Assembly: GCA_905234775.1 (NCBI GenBank)
Contig: CAJOJC010000011.1
Coordinates: forward strand, 1-39,942
DNA: 39,942 nt
Reading direction: 5' to 3'
Origin: an uncultured Bacteroidales bacterium
GTDB taxonomy: Bacteria > Bacteroidota > Bacteroidia > Bacteroidales > UBA932
How positions within the stretch are numbered: the first letter of the stretch is position 1; each line of letters starts with the position of its first letter. Below, in pieces: positions 8,501 to 17,223 of the stretch. A program made the translations under genes and the position numbers. Below the pieces are notes generated by a model, which was not told where the DNA came from, ran no database searches, and saw only the letters and a program-made list of their open reading frames with translations.

Positions 8501-8910
8501 GTGTCCTGGCTACCGGAGATAGGAGGATTGGTGCGGATTGCCGTAGGGCAGTTGGCTATGAAATGCACGCGAAGACGGCTGTCGCTGACTGAAAGCGACG
8601 CCGAAAGATTATACTTAGTGGAACCGGTGCCGTCGTAATTGGCAGTGGCGGAGGTGACCGTGGCCTGCACCCATTCGTTGAAATAACCGCTTCCTCCGAA
8701 CACGGCCACATAGAAGCCGTCGGGATCGATAGTGGGAATGTTTCCCATCGCCTTCGTCTGAGGGCCACCGTCAGGCACCGCGACACTGAAATCGATCTGC
8801 ACGCGCTGTCCCTCGGGAGCATAGGAAGGCATCATCCCGGGCTCTTCGAGAAGGTCACACGACGCAACCGCAAGCGTCAGTGCAAGAAATATGTGGCAAT
8901 ACCTTTTCAT
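5563..8910 (-). CDS. Large fimbrial lipoprotein, DUF4906-like, probable tip protein
   Basis: The last and largest gene of the fimbrial operon, 1115 residues. A lipoprotein signal ends AVASC (Cys18). The N-terminal region (QRVQIDFSVAVPDGG, TKAMGNIPTIDPDGFYVAVFGGSG) follows the usual fimbrillin opening of a beta-strand, a TKA-type motif and then a strand. The rest is a long series of beta-rich segments without enzymatic motifs. Size, position at the operon's distal end and composition match DUF4906-type proteins that sit with Mfa/Fim genes in Bacteroidales and are thought to be tip or accessory subunits. It starts four bases after the upstream gene, so co-translation is likely. The DUF4906 assignment is by resemblance and not by alignment. 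Confidence 0.7.
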   Translation of the reverse strand: MKRYCHIFLALTLAVASCDLLEEPGMMPSYAPEGQRVQIDFSVAVPDGGPQTKAMGNIPTIDPDGFYVAVFGGSGYFNEWVQATVTSATANYDGTGSTKYNLSASLSVSDSRLRVHFIANCPTAIRTNPPISGSQDTEENIMSKIRSKLTETYNDGYWQKILLPNGIKAEKEVLNEGQDNETVIWHPSEGTLAQFPDPIVMVRNFARVYLRNLTPTYNVDGEEFQMVTIKKFGLAYAPSEGPIAPILSAPYTSDASGRPVTVDEEGTDTFYYENFFINYQNYPIDSDDPSVTLLSSEPFNYGGYSPSDQAYDYYPNNTDKGSPLEADLKDWDNEHPENNILFVYERTMPSAARRATRMIIKAERRDENGSEGDKFYALDIVNTEGVSIPLLRNQTYTVHLLSIEADSGESDISKAASATSATVTGDPNFQSLISISDGKSSIGTSYTEKFFVQPQLDSVMFRYIPTNIEETVNEVAYTANKEYLDLVSIDVGSLDASTGVFTPISPADAASQGNLSFAVENGEYKVWVVVDAGDKVIPYVRANNKWIPATQAQIDNTEIEKWGMIKYQLNESYKDGDDYFTQERSQTIHILGSFNGREMSRNVVIKTSPRQNMSVTCLQKYVMQSAGETEVVRILIPAGLSRSVFPLEFDIEPDGYSLTPDGDALPVAYGTSIIPGNEKPSFYFVKSLTEDDYKALPTTLVSGQTWKVFDCHFKTTISQNACTVWVYNRYFNDSNSNDEFFNFTRRTFDNLSLATTVYRNANATMTFVLDYAHRNNTVVWWDPNNTLAQSGSAEEAQNKGLSTSNRVLPPQMTVELIGLTPQYEEDGETPVTRNLQHSSGNKYIYYVGTGTPTSVMASVTLALAATGPVGSTAIVNLSTENITENPNLYVPASVSTTIRGPEFTNLRFNNINNYTMPLGLNQTTTFSFTYTTGMVVPITITMDGLTLNGADTRMTDNGNGTWTFTPTSESTVTYTINVKSTTRFSPVTVTLSHEDYTEASKTANRSTFTIPANALSISNGPTSGITNYTLYAYPDDSFDTALSSSAENNNSRNNAQMTIDLSRFTNPNDDTLVYFRLYRSNRYSTYYATARLADVYEAQNTDAGRLTLSFSTTRP

Positions 8911-8914
8911 AACG

Positions 8915-11413
8915 TCAGTTCTTTCTTACATCATCACGTAGCTGGTCTCCCCAGGTAAATACTGTTATATCCGGAGCCTTCTCATAAACAGTGTTCTCCC
9001 AATACCACTCATCGTAGACGCAACGGACATATCTTGTTCCGCTTGTGCCAGTATTGGAACTCAAAGATGAAGAACTTCTAGCTCCCGGCACAGTGACATA
9101 ACCATTGTTGCTCCAGTAATCTGTATTATCAGCGTCAGTTCCTCCGAGAAGACGAGGGATCAGTCCGTCTGTTGTCAACTGAGCCATATATGTTATCTCC
9201 GCCACCGTCGGAAGACGCCAACGTCCTGCAGGATATCCGTCTTCCTGGTAGGAGGAACAGCGTCTTTTGGCATTTTCATAAGACATTGGCTGAGTGGCAC
9301 CAAAAGAAGAAGCAATACGGAATTTCGGGGCAATAAAATAGGAATACTCTGCTCCTCCCACAGGGTAATAATATGATATCCTGCGATTTCCTCCCTGGAC
9401 AGAAGCCTTGCTCTGGCTCCAGGTCTGCCCGAGATTGTCAACCTCACGGCTCCTGGGATCTCCAAGCATATAACTTGCCACAGCGCCTGTCGTCGGAAGA
9501 ACTGACGTCTCAATGACGTACATATTGGCGTTCGTGTTGGATGAGTTACTCAAATTGCCAGGCGAAGAGCCAAGATAATAAGTCCAAGCATTGTATCCGG
9601 AATTATGCTGAGAACTGCTGGTCCAACTGCCATCAGCGTTATTGTTATTTGCCCCTCCGCCTTGTCCTCCATTGACAAAACCGTAACCGTAATTATCAGT
9701 TCCTCCGCTGTTTGCCTCCGGCTTGATAATAATCGAAGGTCTCTGCTCCACCGTGACGTCAGTAAAGTAAAGGGATGCGCCCTCGCCCTCGTGGCGGAAA
9801 CGCATACGGATGGTGTACGGGGCCACATCGTAATTGTTGGTGGACATATCACGGTTCAGCGGGTGAGTAAGCGTGACACTTTCACGCCCGTTAACCGTCA
9901 CCGACCAGCCCTGGGCATTAGCAGCCTGATTGTAGGTGAAGCTTTGCGAAACAGCGGAAGGAGTGGCGGCACTGTAGTTCGGGTGAGCAGCAACTATCTG
10001 ATTGCTGGAATTGAGAGTCGTCGTGAACGGATTATAGATGCGGGGATTGCTGCCCACATAGTTCGCGTCGATATCGTGGGATGAGGTGTAGGCACCGGAC
10101 GCTACTGTGAAACCGACCACCTCGACATCATGACTGGACTGAATCGGGATAGTCAGTTCGTCAATGTTGTACATAATGTACTCGGTAGTAGGGACGCTGA
10201 GGAAGCGGGCAGAGATAACGGTGGCCGGGACTGAGGTAACATTGATGATCTCATCTGCTCCTGCCGTGTCAATCTCGCCGTTCCAATCCGCGATGGAGTA
10301 GTAGATATTCACCTCAGGCGGATCGGCCTGCTCTGTTCCGAGGATCTGCACGTCGATGGAGATGTGGTACCAGTGGTTGCGCTCCAGGGCATTTCCGTGG
10401 AACGGGATTTTGTAGTAGTACTTGCGGGTGGTGCTTCCATACCTCCAGGGGATGATGAGCTTCATGTAAGGCTCCATCGGGGAAGCGGTCTCCCACGTCA
10501 TCGGGTAGGTGTAGAAGGGGCGAATCTCGGTGACGGTCTCCCCGTCCACTTCGTGGGTGTAGTCAGTGGAATAGACGGGACTCGCAGTGTTCACTCCTCC
10601 GCGCGGACGAAGTTTGGTCGTGCCCGTGTCGTAGAGCACTTTGTCCACATACTGGGAATAGACGACAGGCTCGGCAGAGCCGTAAGTCACATTGGCGGTA
10701 GCGGGCATCCTTTCCGGTTCAGCGCCGAGGGTCGCCTTGCGCATAGCATAGACGAGATACACAGACATTCCGTCTGTCTGAGGAGTCCAGGTATGGCCCT
10801 CCCCTTCTCCTTCTTCTTCGGCAGAATTGGCCACAGTTACGTCGAAGGTCACCTTCGCAGCGATGCGCTCAAGCTGGACGGTCTCATAGATAGGTGTCGC
10901 ACCCTGGGCATTGCGAAGGGTCGCCTGGACATATCCCGTCATCACGAATCCTGCCTGGGGCAGAGTCTCCCAGTTGGGAGCGGGGAGCAGCGAGTTTTTC
11001 ACCTGAGTGATGGTTCTGCTGCCGGCAGTGCCTTCATAAGTCCCCGTGAAATTGGCGACTACAAAAATACCGCACTTTGCGCCCGAACCCATGGTCCCGA
11101 AAACAATCTCCATCTCGTTGGGGTTGGTGGGCAGCTGAACAAGAGTACCGGAACGGATTGCTCCGAGGGCCTCCTTTTTCACCTCGAGGGTGGTTTCGTC
11201 GTAGAAGAAAATATCCACAGTGCTGCCGAGGAGATTCTCGTTGAGGGCCTCAACTCCGGGCTTGGTCGCCTTGGTCTCGTGGCCTTTAAGCTCGAGATTG
11301 AGGACGATGCCGTCTTTCTTGCCGGAAAACAGCGGCTGCTCCTTCACACAAGAGGCAAACGCAGCGAGCGTCAGCACACAACATATAGCGTATGTAAGTC
11401 TATTAGTTCGCAT
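8915..11413 (-). CDS. Large fimbrillin-family lipoprotein with C-terminal FISUMP/DUF1566-like domain
   Basis: 832 residues, lipoprotein signal ending AFASC (Cys22). The first 400 residues resemble a Mfa1/FimA-type major-subunit fold: DGIVLNLELKGHETKATK, GIFVVANFTG and a mid-region IERIAAKVTFDV. A Gly/Asn-rich linker near 575-600 leads to a C-terminal segment with YENAKRRCSSYQ, GRWRLPTVAEI (about 730) and RYVRCVYDEWYW. This pattern is that of DUF1566 / Fibrobacter-major-paralogous domains, which are Cys-containing, lectin-like folds. A role as stalk cap or adhesive tip is therefore plausible but inferred. Its ATG overlaps the previous gene's stop by 11 bp. It is unusual among its neighbours in carrying a recognisable non-fimbrillin C-terminal domain. 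Confidence 0.72.
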   Translation of the reverse strand: MRTNRLTYAICCVLTLAAFASCVKEQPLFSGKKDGIVLNLELKGHETKATKPGVEALNENLLGSTVDIFFYDETTLEVKKEALGAIRSGTLVQLPTNPNEMEIVFGTMGSGAKCGIFVVANFTGTYEGTAGSRTITQVKNSLLPAPNWETLPQAGFVMTGYVQATLRNAQGATPIYETVQLERIAAKVTFDVTVANSAEEEGEGEGHTWTPQTDGMSVYLVYAMRKATLGAEPERMPATANVTYGSAEPVVYSQYVDKVLYDTGTTKLRPRGGVNTASPVYSTDYTHEVDGETVTEIRPFYTYPMTWETASPMEPYMKLIIPWRYGSTTRKYYYKIPFHGNALERNHWYHISIDVQILGTEQADPPEVNIYYSIADWNGEIDTAGADEIINVTSVPATVISARFLSVPTTEYIMYNIDELTIPIQSSHDVEVVGFTVASGAYTSSHDIDANYVGSNPRIYNPFTTTLNSSNQIVAAHPNYSAATPSAVSQSFTYNQAANAQGWSVTVNGRESVTLTHPLNRDMSTNNYDVAPYTIRMRFRHEGEGASLYFTDVTVEQRPSIIIKPEANSGGTDNYGYGFVNGGQGGGANNNNADGSWTSSSQHNSGYNAWTYYLGSSPGNLSNSSNTNANMYVIETSVLPTTGAVASYMLGDPRSREVDNLGQTWSQSKASVQGGNRRISYYYPVGGAEYSYFIAPKFRIASSFGATQPMSYENAKRRCSSYQEDGYPAGRWRLPTVAEITYMAQLTTDGLIPRLLGGTDADNTDYWSNNGYVTVPGARSSSSLSSNTGTSGTRYVRCVYDEWYWENTVYEKAPDITVFTWGDQLRDDVRKN

Positions 11414-12896
11414 CGAGTACCAATCTTATGTTTTTACGGTTGAATTCGGAATTCGCGTCGTGCCATTCTCCGTTGAAGTAGATCATGACGCTGAAATAGA
11501 GGTTCTGGGTCGTTTCGGGGGACAGGTCGGGGTTGACCGTCACGGTGAACTCGCACAAGCCGTTGTCAGTGTCCACGTCTATATCGCCGGAAGTCGGAGT
11601 GATGACAAAGTACTGGGACGCAGACAGAGGAGAAGTCTGGATCATCCAGCTGCCTTCGTAGGGCGCTTCGACATAGAATTTTCCTTTGAGTACCTCGTTG
11701 CGGGTCTGGAAACGGATAGCTTTGGCTGACCACTCATCGTTTGTAGGAGAGATGTCATAGAGATCCGTCAGAGGATTGTAACGCCAGAAACCAAGCACTC
11801 CGTCCTTCCACGCCCCACTTCGGGCTGAAATGGAGTGTCTGCTGTAGTCAAAGTCGTACTCTTCGTACTCCCAGGGCAGAACGTTGATGTAGATGTCAAT
11901 CGTACTCTTCTTGAACTGGAGCTGGAAGGAGTACTTCGATCCGGCGTCTATTCCCTTCTGCTCGACCCTGAAGAGATTCTGCCTGTTAAGGAAAATGTGG
12001 GAGGTAAGCTCGTCCGAAAGCTGTCCTCCGGAATAGACGTAGTAAATCACCTCAAGTTCGGCACCATCAAGTTCGGCATAAGACTGAGCCCACATCAGCA
12101 TATAATCTGTCAGGGGCTTCTCAAGGTCTATGTACTCAAACTCGGTTCCGCCTTCATCTGCCGACTGATAAAGAACCACGTCAGTCGAAGAATGATTTGA
12201 GGTGGTGACGGTCGGTTCGTGGGCATCGAAGGCGATCGTGGCGCTCCTGCTGTTCTTCATTCCCTTGAGAATCACACTCTTAAGGTAAATCGGATTCTCA
12301 GAAGTATTCTTAAGGGTGAGCTTGAATGCTGTGAACAGATGGTTAAGTTCGAGATTTACGGGCTGTCCCGCGACGTGGTCCGCGGCGTCCACAAACTGCA
12401 CCTTCGAGTACATAAAGTCGAACTGATCCGTGGTGGTGTTCATCTCCTTGGTGGGAATGGATATGACCTTGGAGGAAGCGTCATAGGAAAAACCGTTTCC
12501 GAAGAAGGTCTCGGGAGTAAGGCTCATCGCATTGTCGTAGCTGAGCCAGCCGAAGAAGAGGTGGGATCCGTCCACAGTCCAGGGATACTTCCTGCCGGAC
12601 AGATAATCCCAGACGGGATTTCCGTTGTACTGGATCTCGTCGTTGATGTAGTACGGGTTGCTCTCGCTCATCCACGACACAGTTCCGGAGAAATCCGTGA
12701 GGACGTCGCAGACGCGGAGTTTATTGCCGACGGTTTTGAGGGCGGCATCGTCCATCATCGCCTTGGTAGGAGAAGCTTCACCGGCGGCGATTTCGATGCC
12801 TTCTGCCGTAAAACTGTCAGTGGACACCTTCTTTTCCTCGCAACAGGACCAGAGGGCGAACACCGTGCAGATCAGGTATATCGTTCTTCTTCTCAT
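11403..12896 (-). CDS. Fimbrillin-like lipoprotein (497 aa)
   Basis: A lipoprotein signal ends ALWSCC (Cys18). After EGIEIAAGEASPTKAM, with its TKA motif, come WTVDGSHLFFGWLSYD and NLELNHLFTAFKLTLKN, both hallmarks of the Mfa-like fimbrillin fold (the first beta-domain's WP..G.L.F..Y region and the HALSQ..FKL strand). It is longer than the five mid-size fimbrillins of the operon because of a C-terminal extension of about 140 residues. That extension includes DTDNGLCEFTVTVNPDLSPE, probably an extra immunoglobulin-like domain. ATG at 12896 gives a proper signal peptide, so upstream in-frame codons are discarded. It starts seven bases after the preceding gene and overlaps the next by 11 bp. The exact place in the fimbria is unknown. 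Confidence 0.72.
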   Translation of the reverse strand: MRRRTIYLICTVFALWSCCEEKKVSTDSFTAEGIEIAAGEASPTKAMMDDAALKTVGNKLRVCDVLTDFSGTVSWMSESNPYYINDEIQYNGNPVWDYLSGRKYPWTVDGSHLFFGWLSYDNAMSLTPETFFGNGFSYDASSKVISIPTKEMNTTTDQFDFMYSKVQFVDAADHVAGQPVNLELNHLFTAFKLTLKNTSENPIYLKSVILKGMKNSRSATIAFDAHEPTVTTSNHSSTDVVLYQSADEGGTEFEYIDLEKPLTDYMLMWAQSYAELDGAELEVIYYVYSGGQLSDELTSHIFLNRQNLFRVEQKGIDAGSKYSFQLQFKKSTIDIYINVLPWEYEEYDFDYSRHSISARSGAWKDGVLGFWRYNPLTDLYDISPTNDEWSAKAIRFQTRNEVLKGKFYVEAPYEGSWMIQTSPLSASQYFVITPTSGDIDVDTDNGLCEFTVTVNPDLSPETTQNLYFSVMIYFNGEWHDANSEFNRKNIRLVLDAN

Positions 12897-12903
12897 ACTA
12901 TCA

Positions 12904-13836
12904 TTATTCAACAACCACACCGCCTTCCTTCTCTTCCCAAGCCACAGTCGAAGCGGTAAAGTTGATAAGGTCAAGACCTATATTAATGGTAAAGATATAT
13001 TTTTTTCCTGATTCCAGTTGGCTGACGGAGTTCTTAAGCGCAATCGAAACCGGGGGATTGTTAACTGTGTAGTCCGTTCCCGAGACGTTCTGGGTAATGC
13101 TGTAAGTGACATTGAGGGTGACATCGTCTCCGATAGTCTGGGGAAGGAAAAGATATGCTGCAATCTCCGTGACGTCCGGCTCCTCATCAGTGTAAGTGAG
13201 GGTTGTGGGAGTGCTGGAGATGGAATAATCGTGTTCGGAGGAATGGTCGCTCCAGGCTCCTTCGCTGAAATTGCCGACGGAGAAAAGTCCACCGAGGGAA
13301 AGAGCGTCGAGGGAGAAAGTGACATTCGAATAATAGGCCGCCGCCTTCACCTTGAAGACTACCTGCGAGAGGGCGTGGGAGAAGACGAGGGGTACGGGAT
13401 CGTGGACTGTGCAGTCCGCGACAGTATAGGACGCGTAGCAGAGGTCTGTTGTCATCTGCCCGGCGGTCTGGACGGTGTAACCGTCTATGCTGACGCCGGA
13501 GGCGTCGATCGTAAGCCCTGCGGAAGCGGGGCTGTAGGCCTGGAAAGTAAGCGAACCGCCGAGCGGCCAGTACTCGGGGGTTGAAGTTTCCCAAAGGTCA
13601 AGGGAGGAATTGTAGGAGGCGGTCAGGTCTTCAAAATATGCGGCCGTTCCGCCGTAGTAGGCGCTCACGACGAAAGATTCGCTTGTGGGATAGGTAGTCC
13701 CGTCAATGATCGCTTTCGTGGCCTTGGAGGCAACAGGCGAGAAGGAGATAGACTGCTTGTCCACCTCAGACTTGACGCATGCACACGCAAGCGCGCCCGC
13801 GATCATTAAGAATAATAGCTTAGTCGTCTTTTTCAT
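12904..13836 (-). CDS. Fimbrillin family lipoprotein (310 aa)
   Basis: The shortest fimbrillin of the series. The signal is MKKTTKLLFLMIAGALACAC, with Cys18 or Cys20 as possible lipid sites. It is followed by ISFSPVASKATKAIIDGTTYPTS, the opening shared with its paralogues, then EYWPLGGSLTFQAYSP and VFSHALSQVVFKVKA, the two most conserved fimbrillin landmarks. Fimbrillins are exported as lipoproteins, processed by a trypsin-like or gingipain-type protease and polymerised by strand exchange. The Lys-rich KATKA stretch is a candidate processing site (inference). The ATG overlaps the previous gene's TGA as ATGA, so translation is probably coupled. Confidence 0.82.
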   Translation of the reverse strand: MKKTTKLLFLMIAGALACACVKSEVDKQSISFSPVASKATKAIIDGTTYPTSESFVVSAYYGGTAAYFEDLTASYNSSLDLWETSTPEYWPLGGSLTFQAYSPASAGLTIDASGVSIDGYTVQTAGQMTTDLCYASYTVADCTVHDPVPLVFSHALSQVVFKVKAAAYYSNVTFSLDALSLGGLFSVGNFSEGAWSDHSSEHDYSISSTPTTLTYTDEEPDVTEIAAYLFLPQTIGDDVTLNVTYSITQNVSGTDYTVNNPPVSIALKNSVSQLESGKKYIFTINIGLDLINFTASTVAWEEKEGGVVVE

Positions 13837-14909
13837 TCGTCGCCTAAAATTATCTCCTTTGTCTCGGTCCAGTCGGTGACAGCCACCGCGAGGGTGCTTT
13901 TGTCGCCGTTCAGCCCGACAGAAAGGCGTAAAGTGTATTTGAAATCCATAATCCACTTTTCACAAATATCGCTAAAATAAATTACGGATGTTTGGGGGAT
14001 AGTATAACTAAGGTCAGATACTATCTGTCCGGTTGAAGTGTCAGTAAGACTGGTGCGTACCTCTGCGTGGTGCCATTCCTCCAGACAAGCATCTTCCGAA
14101 AGGATCTGCGGGATAAGCAGGATTGTTGTAAGCCGCTCCAACTCGGGATTGTCATAGCGGTCAACCTTAAGATTGAGCCCTTCCTTGCTGCGGAATACTG
14201 TATAACTGACCGTATCCGCCGGGTCGTAAGACCACCCGCGAGGAATTTGTGTGAAATGACCTTTCGAGACAATTCCATGGACTTTGACCGAGTCAAGAAC
14301 GATGTTGACTACGTTGGATTGTATAATATTACCTTCAGTATATGAGTGCGAGTAGTTTTGTATAGTGCGGGCCTTGAGGCAAATCTGGCTCAAAGCGTGA
14401 ATAAATACAATAGGTACTGCTTCAGGATGCATCTCGCACATCTCCACTGTCTTGGCAAAACACAGATCCGTCTGAGTTGCGTCGTTGTCCGGGATACTCC
14501 AATCTGCTTCGACGCCATTCTCGGGTCCTATCGTAACATTAGGAAGGATAGGTGAGCCCGCATAGAAGACTAACTTACCTCTCTCCGGCCAGAAGAACAC
14601 GCTGTCTGACTTCCACAACATATTCTCGAAGTCGTAGCTGATCGGTTCTTTGGCCATAAAGGTCTCTCCCATGGCAGATTCGTCGCCGTTTGGATAATGG
14701 ACCGCCTCAACTACGAAAGGCTCATCAAGAGGGTAATTCGTAGTAGTGATGATGCTCTTACGCTGAAGGGCTATTGAATGCGACGCAACGGCCGAGAACA
14801 CCATCAGGTCCGTCCTGGGAGACGGATCGGCGATGCTCCTGGCACACGATGCGAGTGCAAGCGCGCCAATCAAGGTAGTCATCAGCAGTCCTCTATTCAC
14901 TTCGATCAT
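13833..14909 (-). CDS. Fimbrillin family lipoprotein (358 aa)
   Basis: The lipoprotein signal ends ALASC (Cys22 from the first ATG; a second ATG ten codons in, at 14882, gives a shorter signal and is also possible). The fimbrillin landmarks are present: TTTNYPLDEPFVVEAVHY, SVFFWPERGKLVFYAGSP and IVFIHALSQICLKAR. It differs from its paralogues in having an unusual ALQRKSIITTT where others have a KATKA-like motif. It is preceded by the longest gap of the operon (86 bp), which contains a GC-rich hairpin, and it is translationally coupled to the next gene. This suggests that these distal genes are expressed at a different level from the upstream fimbrillins (inference). Confidence 0.8.
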   Translation of the reverse strand: MIEVNRGLLMTTLIGALALASCARSIADPSPRTDLMVFSAVASHSIALQRKSIITTTNYPLDEPFVVEAVHYPNGDESAMGETFMAKEPISYDFENMLWKSDSVFFWPERGKLVFYAGSPILPNVTIGPENGVEADWSIPDNDATQTDLCFAKTVEMCEMHPEAVPIVFIHALSQICLKARTIQNYSHSYTEGNIIQSNVVNIVLDSVKVHGIVSKGHFTQIPRGWSYDPADTVSYTVFRSKEGLNLKVDRYDNPELERLTTILLIPQILSEDACLEEWHHAEVRTSLTDTSTGQIVSDLSYTIPQTSVIYFSDICEKWIMDFKYTLRLSVGLNGDKSTLAVAVTDWTETKEIILGDE

Positions 14910-14923
14910 TTTTTGTCTCTTCC

Positions 14924-14951
14924 CCGGGCGGGGCAGGATCGCTCCGCCCGG
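14924..14951. promoter_or_regulatory. GC-rich intra-operon hairpin
   Basis: CCGGGCGG (14924-14931) pairs perfectly with CCGCCCGG (14944-14951). It lies in the 86-bp gap between two fimbrillin genes, 15 bases before the downstream ATG. There is no T run directly after the stem on the minus strand, so it is more likely an mRNA processing or stability element or an attenuator than a full terminator. Confidence 0.55.
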
Positions 14952-14995
14952 ATGGAGACTATAATTATATTATAAACAATCGATTCTCACGGCTA

Positions 14996-16081
14996 CTAGA
15001 GAAGGGTAGCATTGACAGCGTCGATGGTGATACCAGTGATATCCTCATTGACCCAACCTTCGACCTTAGGCGAGAACATAATCTCGTTGTTGGCTCCGTC
15101 GAGGGAGATTCCAAGGTGGAAGATATAGCGCTTGCCGTTCTGGAACATGTTGCCGCTAACCCTGCCGTAGAGGGGAATGGAAACAGTCTGGCTGGGAGTT
15201 GCAGGATAGTCGAAGCCGTTGATGGTGTAGGCTGCGATGCTGTAGGTGACCTCGACGATCTGGTCCTCGGCGGTGCCGGTGACGACATCCTCAGGGATCA
15301 CGACGAAAGCTGCGCTGTTGTCGATGGAAGCGACGAAGGAAGCGCCGGAGAGGAAGCTCTCGGTAGGCTGGAGAACCTCGCTGCCCTGGAAGGCGATGAA
15401 GTCGGCCTTGGTGTTGATGTTGCTCCACTTGCCCTTGCCGATGGTGGTGCTCCTTTCGTAGTCTCCGCTGGTCTTCAGGTTCTTGAAGACAACCTTCTCG
15501 ATCCTGATCTTGCCCTTGAGGGCCTCAGTTCCGGTGGCCTCGAAAGCGGTAACGGCGATCTGGCTGGTGATGTGCTTGAACACGAGGTTGACCTTGGGTT
15601 TCGAAGGTGCATCCTGAGCGAGAACGCAAGCGACGAGCGGGTCGATCTGGCTGCCGATGGCGGTGCCAAGGCTGACGCCGGTGAGGTCGACTCCCTTGGG
15701 CTCCACATCATAAACGAAGGTGGCGGTGAGGCTCTCGGGATAGTAGGCGTAGAAGTCCACTTTACCGGTAGCAGGCCAGAGGTAGGTTCCGGTGGTAGCT
15801 TTCCAGTCACCGCCCTGGTTGGAGATGTTCACATCGTTCATAAGGGGATGGGCATAGTCATAAGTGCTTCCGTCGAGAGCCGCTAAGGCGAAGACATTGA
15901 AGGACTCGGTGGTGGGGAAATCGAGCTGCTCGGGAGAGTCGCTGTCCGGGAGGATCAGGGCTTTCGTGGAGAGAGCGTTAGGGGCAAAGCTGATGGCCTC
16001 GTTGATGGGAGCGTTCACTTCGCTCTTGGTGCAAGCTGCGAATGCGAGAACTGCAGCGGCGACGATGTAAAACTTTTTCAT
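14996..16081 (-). CDS. Fimbrillin family lipoprotein (361 aa)
   Basis: Signal MKKFYIVAAAVLAFAAC (Cys17), then TKSEVNAPINEAISFAPNALSTKA, which is closely related to the start of its neighbour at 16124 (CTKSEINTPAQKEISYNA). Landmarks include TYLWPATGKVDFYAYYPE and VNLVFKHITSQIAVTAF; the usual HALSQ is here HITSQ. This and the two genes before it have gaps of 29-48 bp ahead of them and their own MKK or MNK starts, as expected of abundant structural subunits translated independently. A role as a structural fimbrial subunit is inferred from family and context. Confidence 0.82.
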   Translation of the reverse strand: MKKFYIVAAAVLAFAACTKSEVNAPINEAISFAPNALSTKALILPDSDSPEQLDFPTTESFNVFALAALDGSTYDYAHPLMNDVNISNQGGDWKATTGTYLWPATGKVDFYAYYPESLTATFVYDVEPKGVDLTGVSLGTAIGSQIDPLVACVLAQDAPSKPKVNLVFKHITSQIAVTAFEATGTEALKGKIRIEKVVFKNLKTSGDYERSTTIGKGKWSNINTKADFIAFQGSEVLQPTESFLSGASFVASIDNSAAFVVIPEDVVTGTAEDQIVEVTYSIAAYTINGFDYPATPSQTVSIPLYGRVSGNMFQNGKRYIFHLGISLDGANNEIMFSPKVEGWVNEDITGITIDAVNATLL

Positions 16082-16123
16082 TGTAGTTAAATGTTATTTA
16101 ATTATTAATTATTTGTCTGATAA

Positions 16124-17194
16124 TTAGATAGCGTCATTAGGAACCTCATACTCGCTAGCAACTGCAGCATCCCAGGCGACAACATCCGGGGAGTACTTGA
16201 TCTCTTCAAGAGAGAAAACAAGGTTGAGGTTGTACTTGGTGTTCTTTTCAAAAGCAGAAAGAGTAACGCTGTCACCGGCGGTGAGATTGATGTTCTTCGT
16301 TGCGGTAGAAGTAACACCATTGTGCACAACCTTATACGATACAGTGATGATATCCTGAGCGGCAGTAAGAGTCTGAGGAATCACGAGGAAAGGATCCCCC
16401 TGCTTCACAAAAGATGTGGTGAGAGCCGCAGAAGCGGAAGAAAGAACAGTGCGGGTAGCATCAGTAGCAGGCTCTGTCCAAGCAACTACAGGATCTGCGG
16501 TGAGGTTGTCGGCAACAGTAAGAGTAGCGTTATCATCAACAGTCACGGAAAGAGCAGTAATCGTGAAAGTATAGTCCTGTGCTGCGTAGTCCTTGTCAGT
16601 CTTAGCGTAAATAGCAATCTGAGAAAGAGCGTGGTGGAAAACGATCGGCACACCGTTGTAGGTTGTCGTATTGTTTCCGTCAGCATCGTAGTTGGTGTCG
16701 TTGGTGCTCTTCTCAACAGCGTCGCTCCACATGAGGTCGTCTACCCAGTCACCAGTGGTGGTCTCGAAGCCAGCGACGGTCAGAGTTACCTTGCTGTCCG
16801 CAACGGCAACCGAGGCCTTGCTGCTGACATTAGCGTAAGGAGAATAACCCATGAATACAACAGAACCCGTAAGCGGCCAGTAATCAACGGCGCCGTTCTT
16901 TTTCCACGTATCGGTCTGATAAGTAATCTCCGCAGAAGCAGAAAGAGAAGTTCCAACCCATACGCCATTGCCATGATCGGTTGCCCAAGCGGTGGGCTGA
17001 TAGAGGCCCCATACACCGAAGGCAGGATCTCCGGGTGCGTAATAGGTCTTGTCATTGATCGTCTTGGTCACTGTATTCTTTCCAGTGACGGCATTGTACG
17101 AGATTTCCTTTTGAGCAGGAGTGTTAATCTCGCTCTTGGTGCAGGATGCAAGCGCTACAAGCGCGGCAACTGCGATGATGAAATACTTTTTCAT
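16124..17194 (-). CDS. Fimbrillin family lipoprotein (356 aa)
   Basis: Signal MKKYFIIAVAALVALASC (Cys18). The mature N-terminus is TKSEINTPAQKEISYNAVTGKNTVTKTINDKTYY; here the processing-like region reads TVTKT instead of KATKA. Landmarks are AVDYWPLTGSVVFMGYSPY and VPIVFHHALSQIAIYAKT. The C-terminus ends VVAWDAAVASEYEVPNDAI, slightly longer than the VTDW ending common in the family. It shares its first 30 residues with the gene at 14996, which points to local duplication. Probable structural subunit. Confidence 0.83.
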   Translation of the reverse strand: MKKYFIIAVAALVALASCTKSEINTPAQKEISYNAVTGKNTVTKTINDKTYYAPGDPAFGVWGLYQPTAWATDHGNGVWVGTSLSASAEITYQTDTWKKNGAVDYWPLTGSVVFMGYSPYANVSSKASVAVADSKVTLTVAGFETTTGDWVDDLMWSDAVEKSTNDTNYDADGNNTTTYNGVPIVFHHALSQIAIYAKTDKDYAAQDYTFTITALSVTVDDNATLTVADNLTADPVVAWTEPATDATRTVLSSASAALTTSFVKQGDPFLVIPQTLTAAQDIITVSYKVVHNGVTSTATKNINLTAGDSVTLSAFEKNTKYNLNLVFSLEEIKYSPDVVAWDAAVASEYEVPNDAI

Positions 17195-17223
17195 GACTTT
17201 ATTGTTTTTGTTTTTTACTTCAA

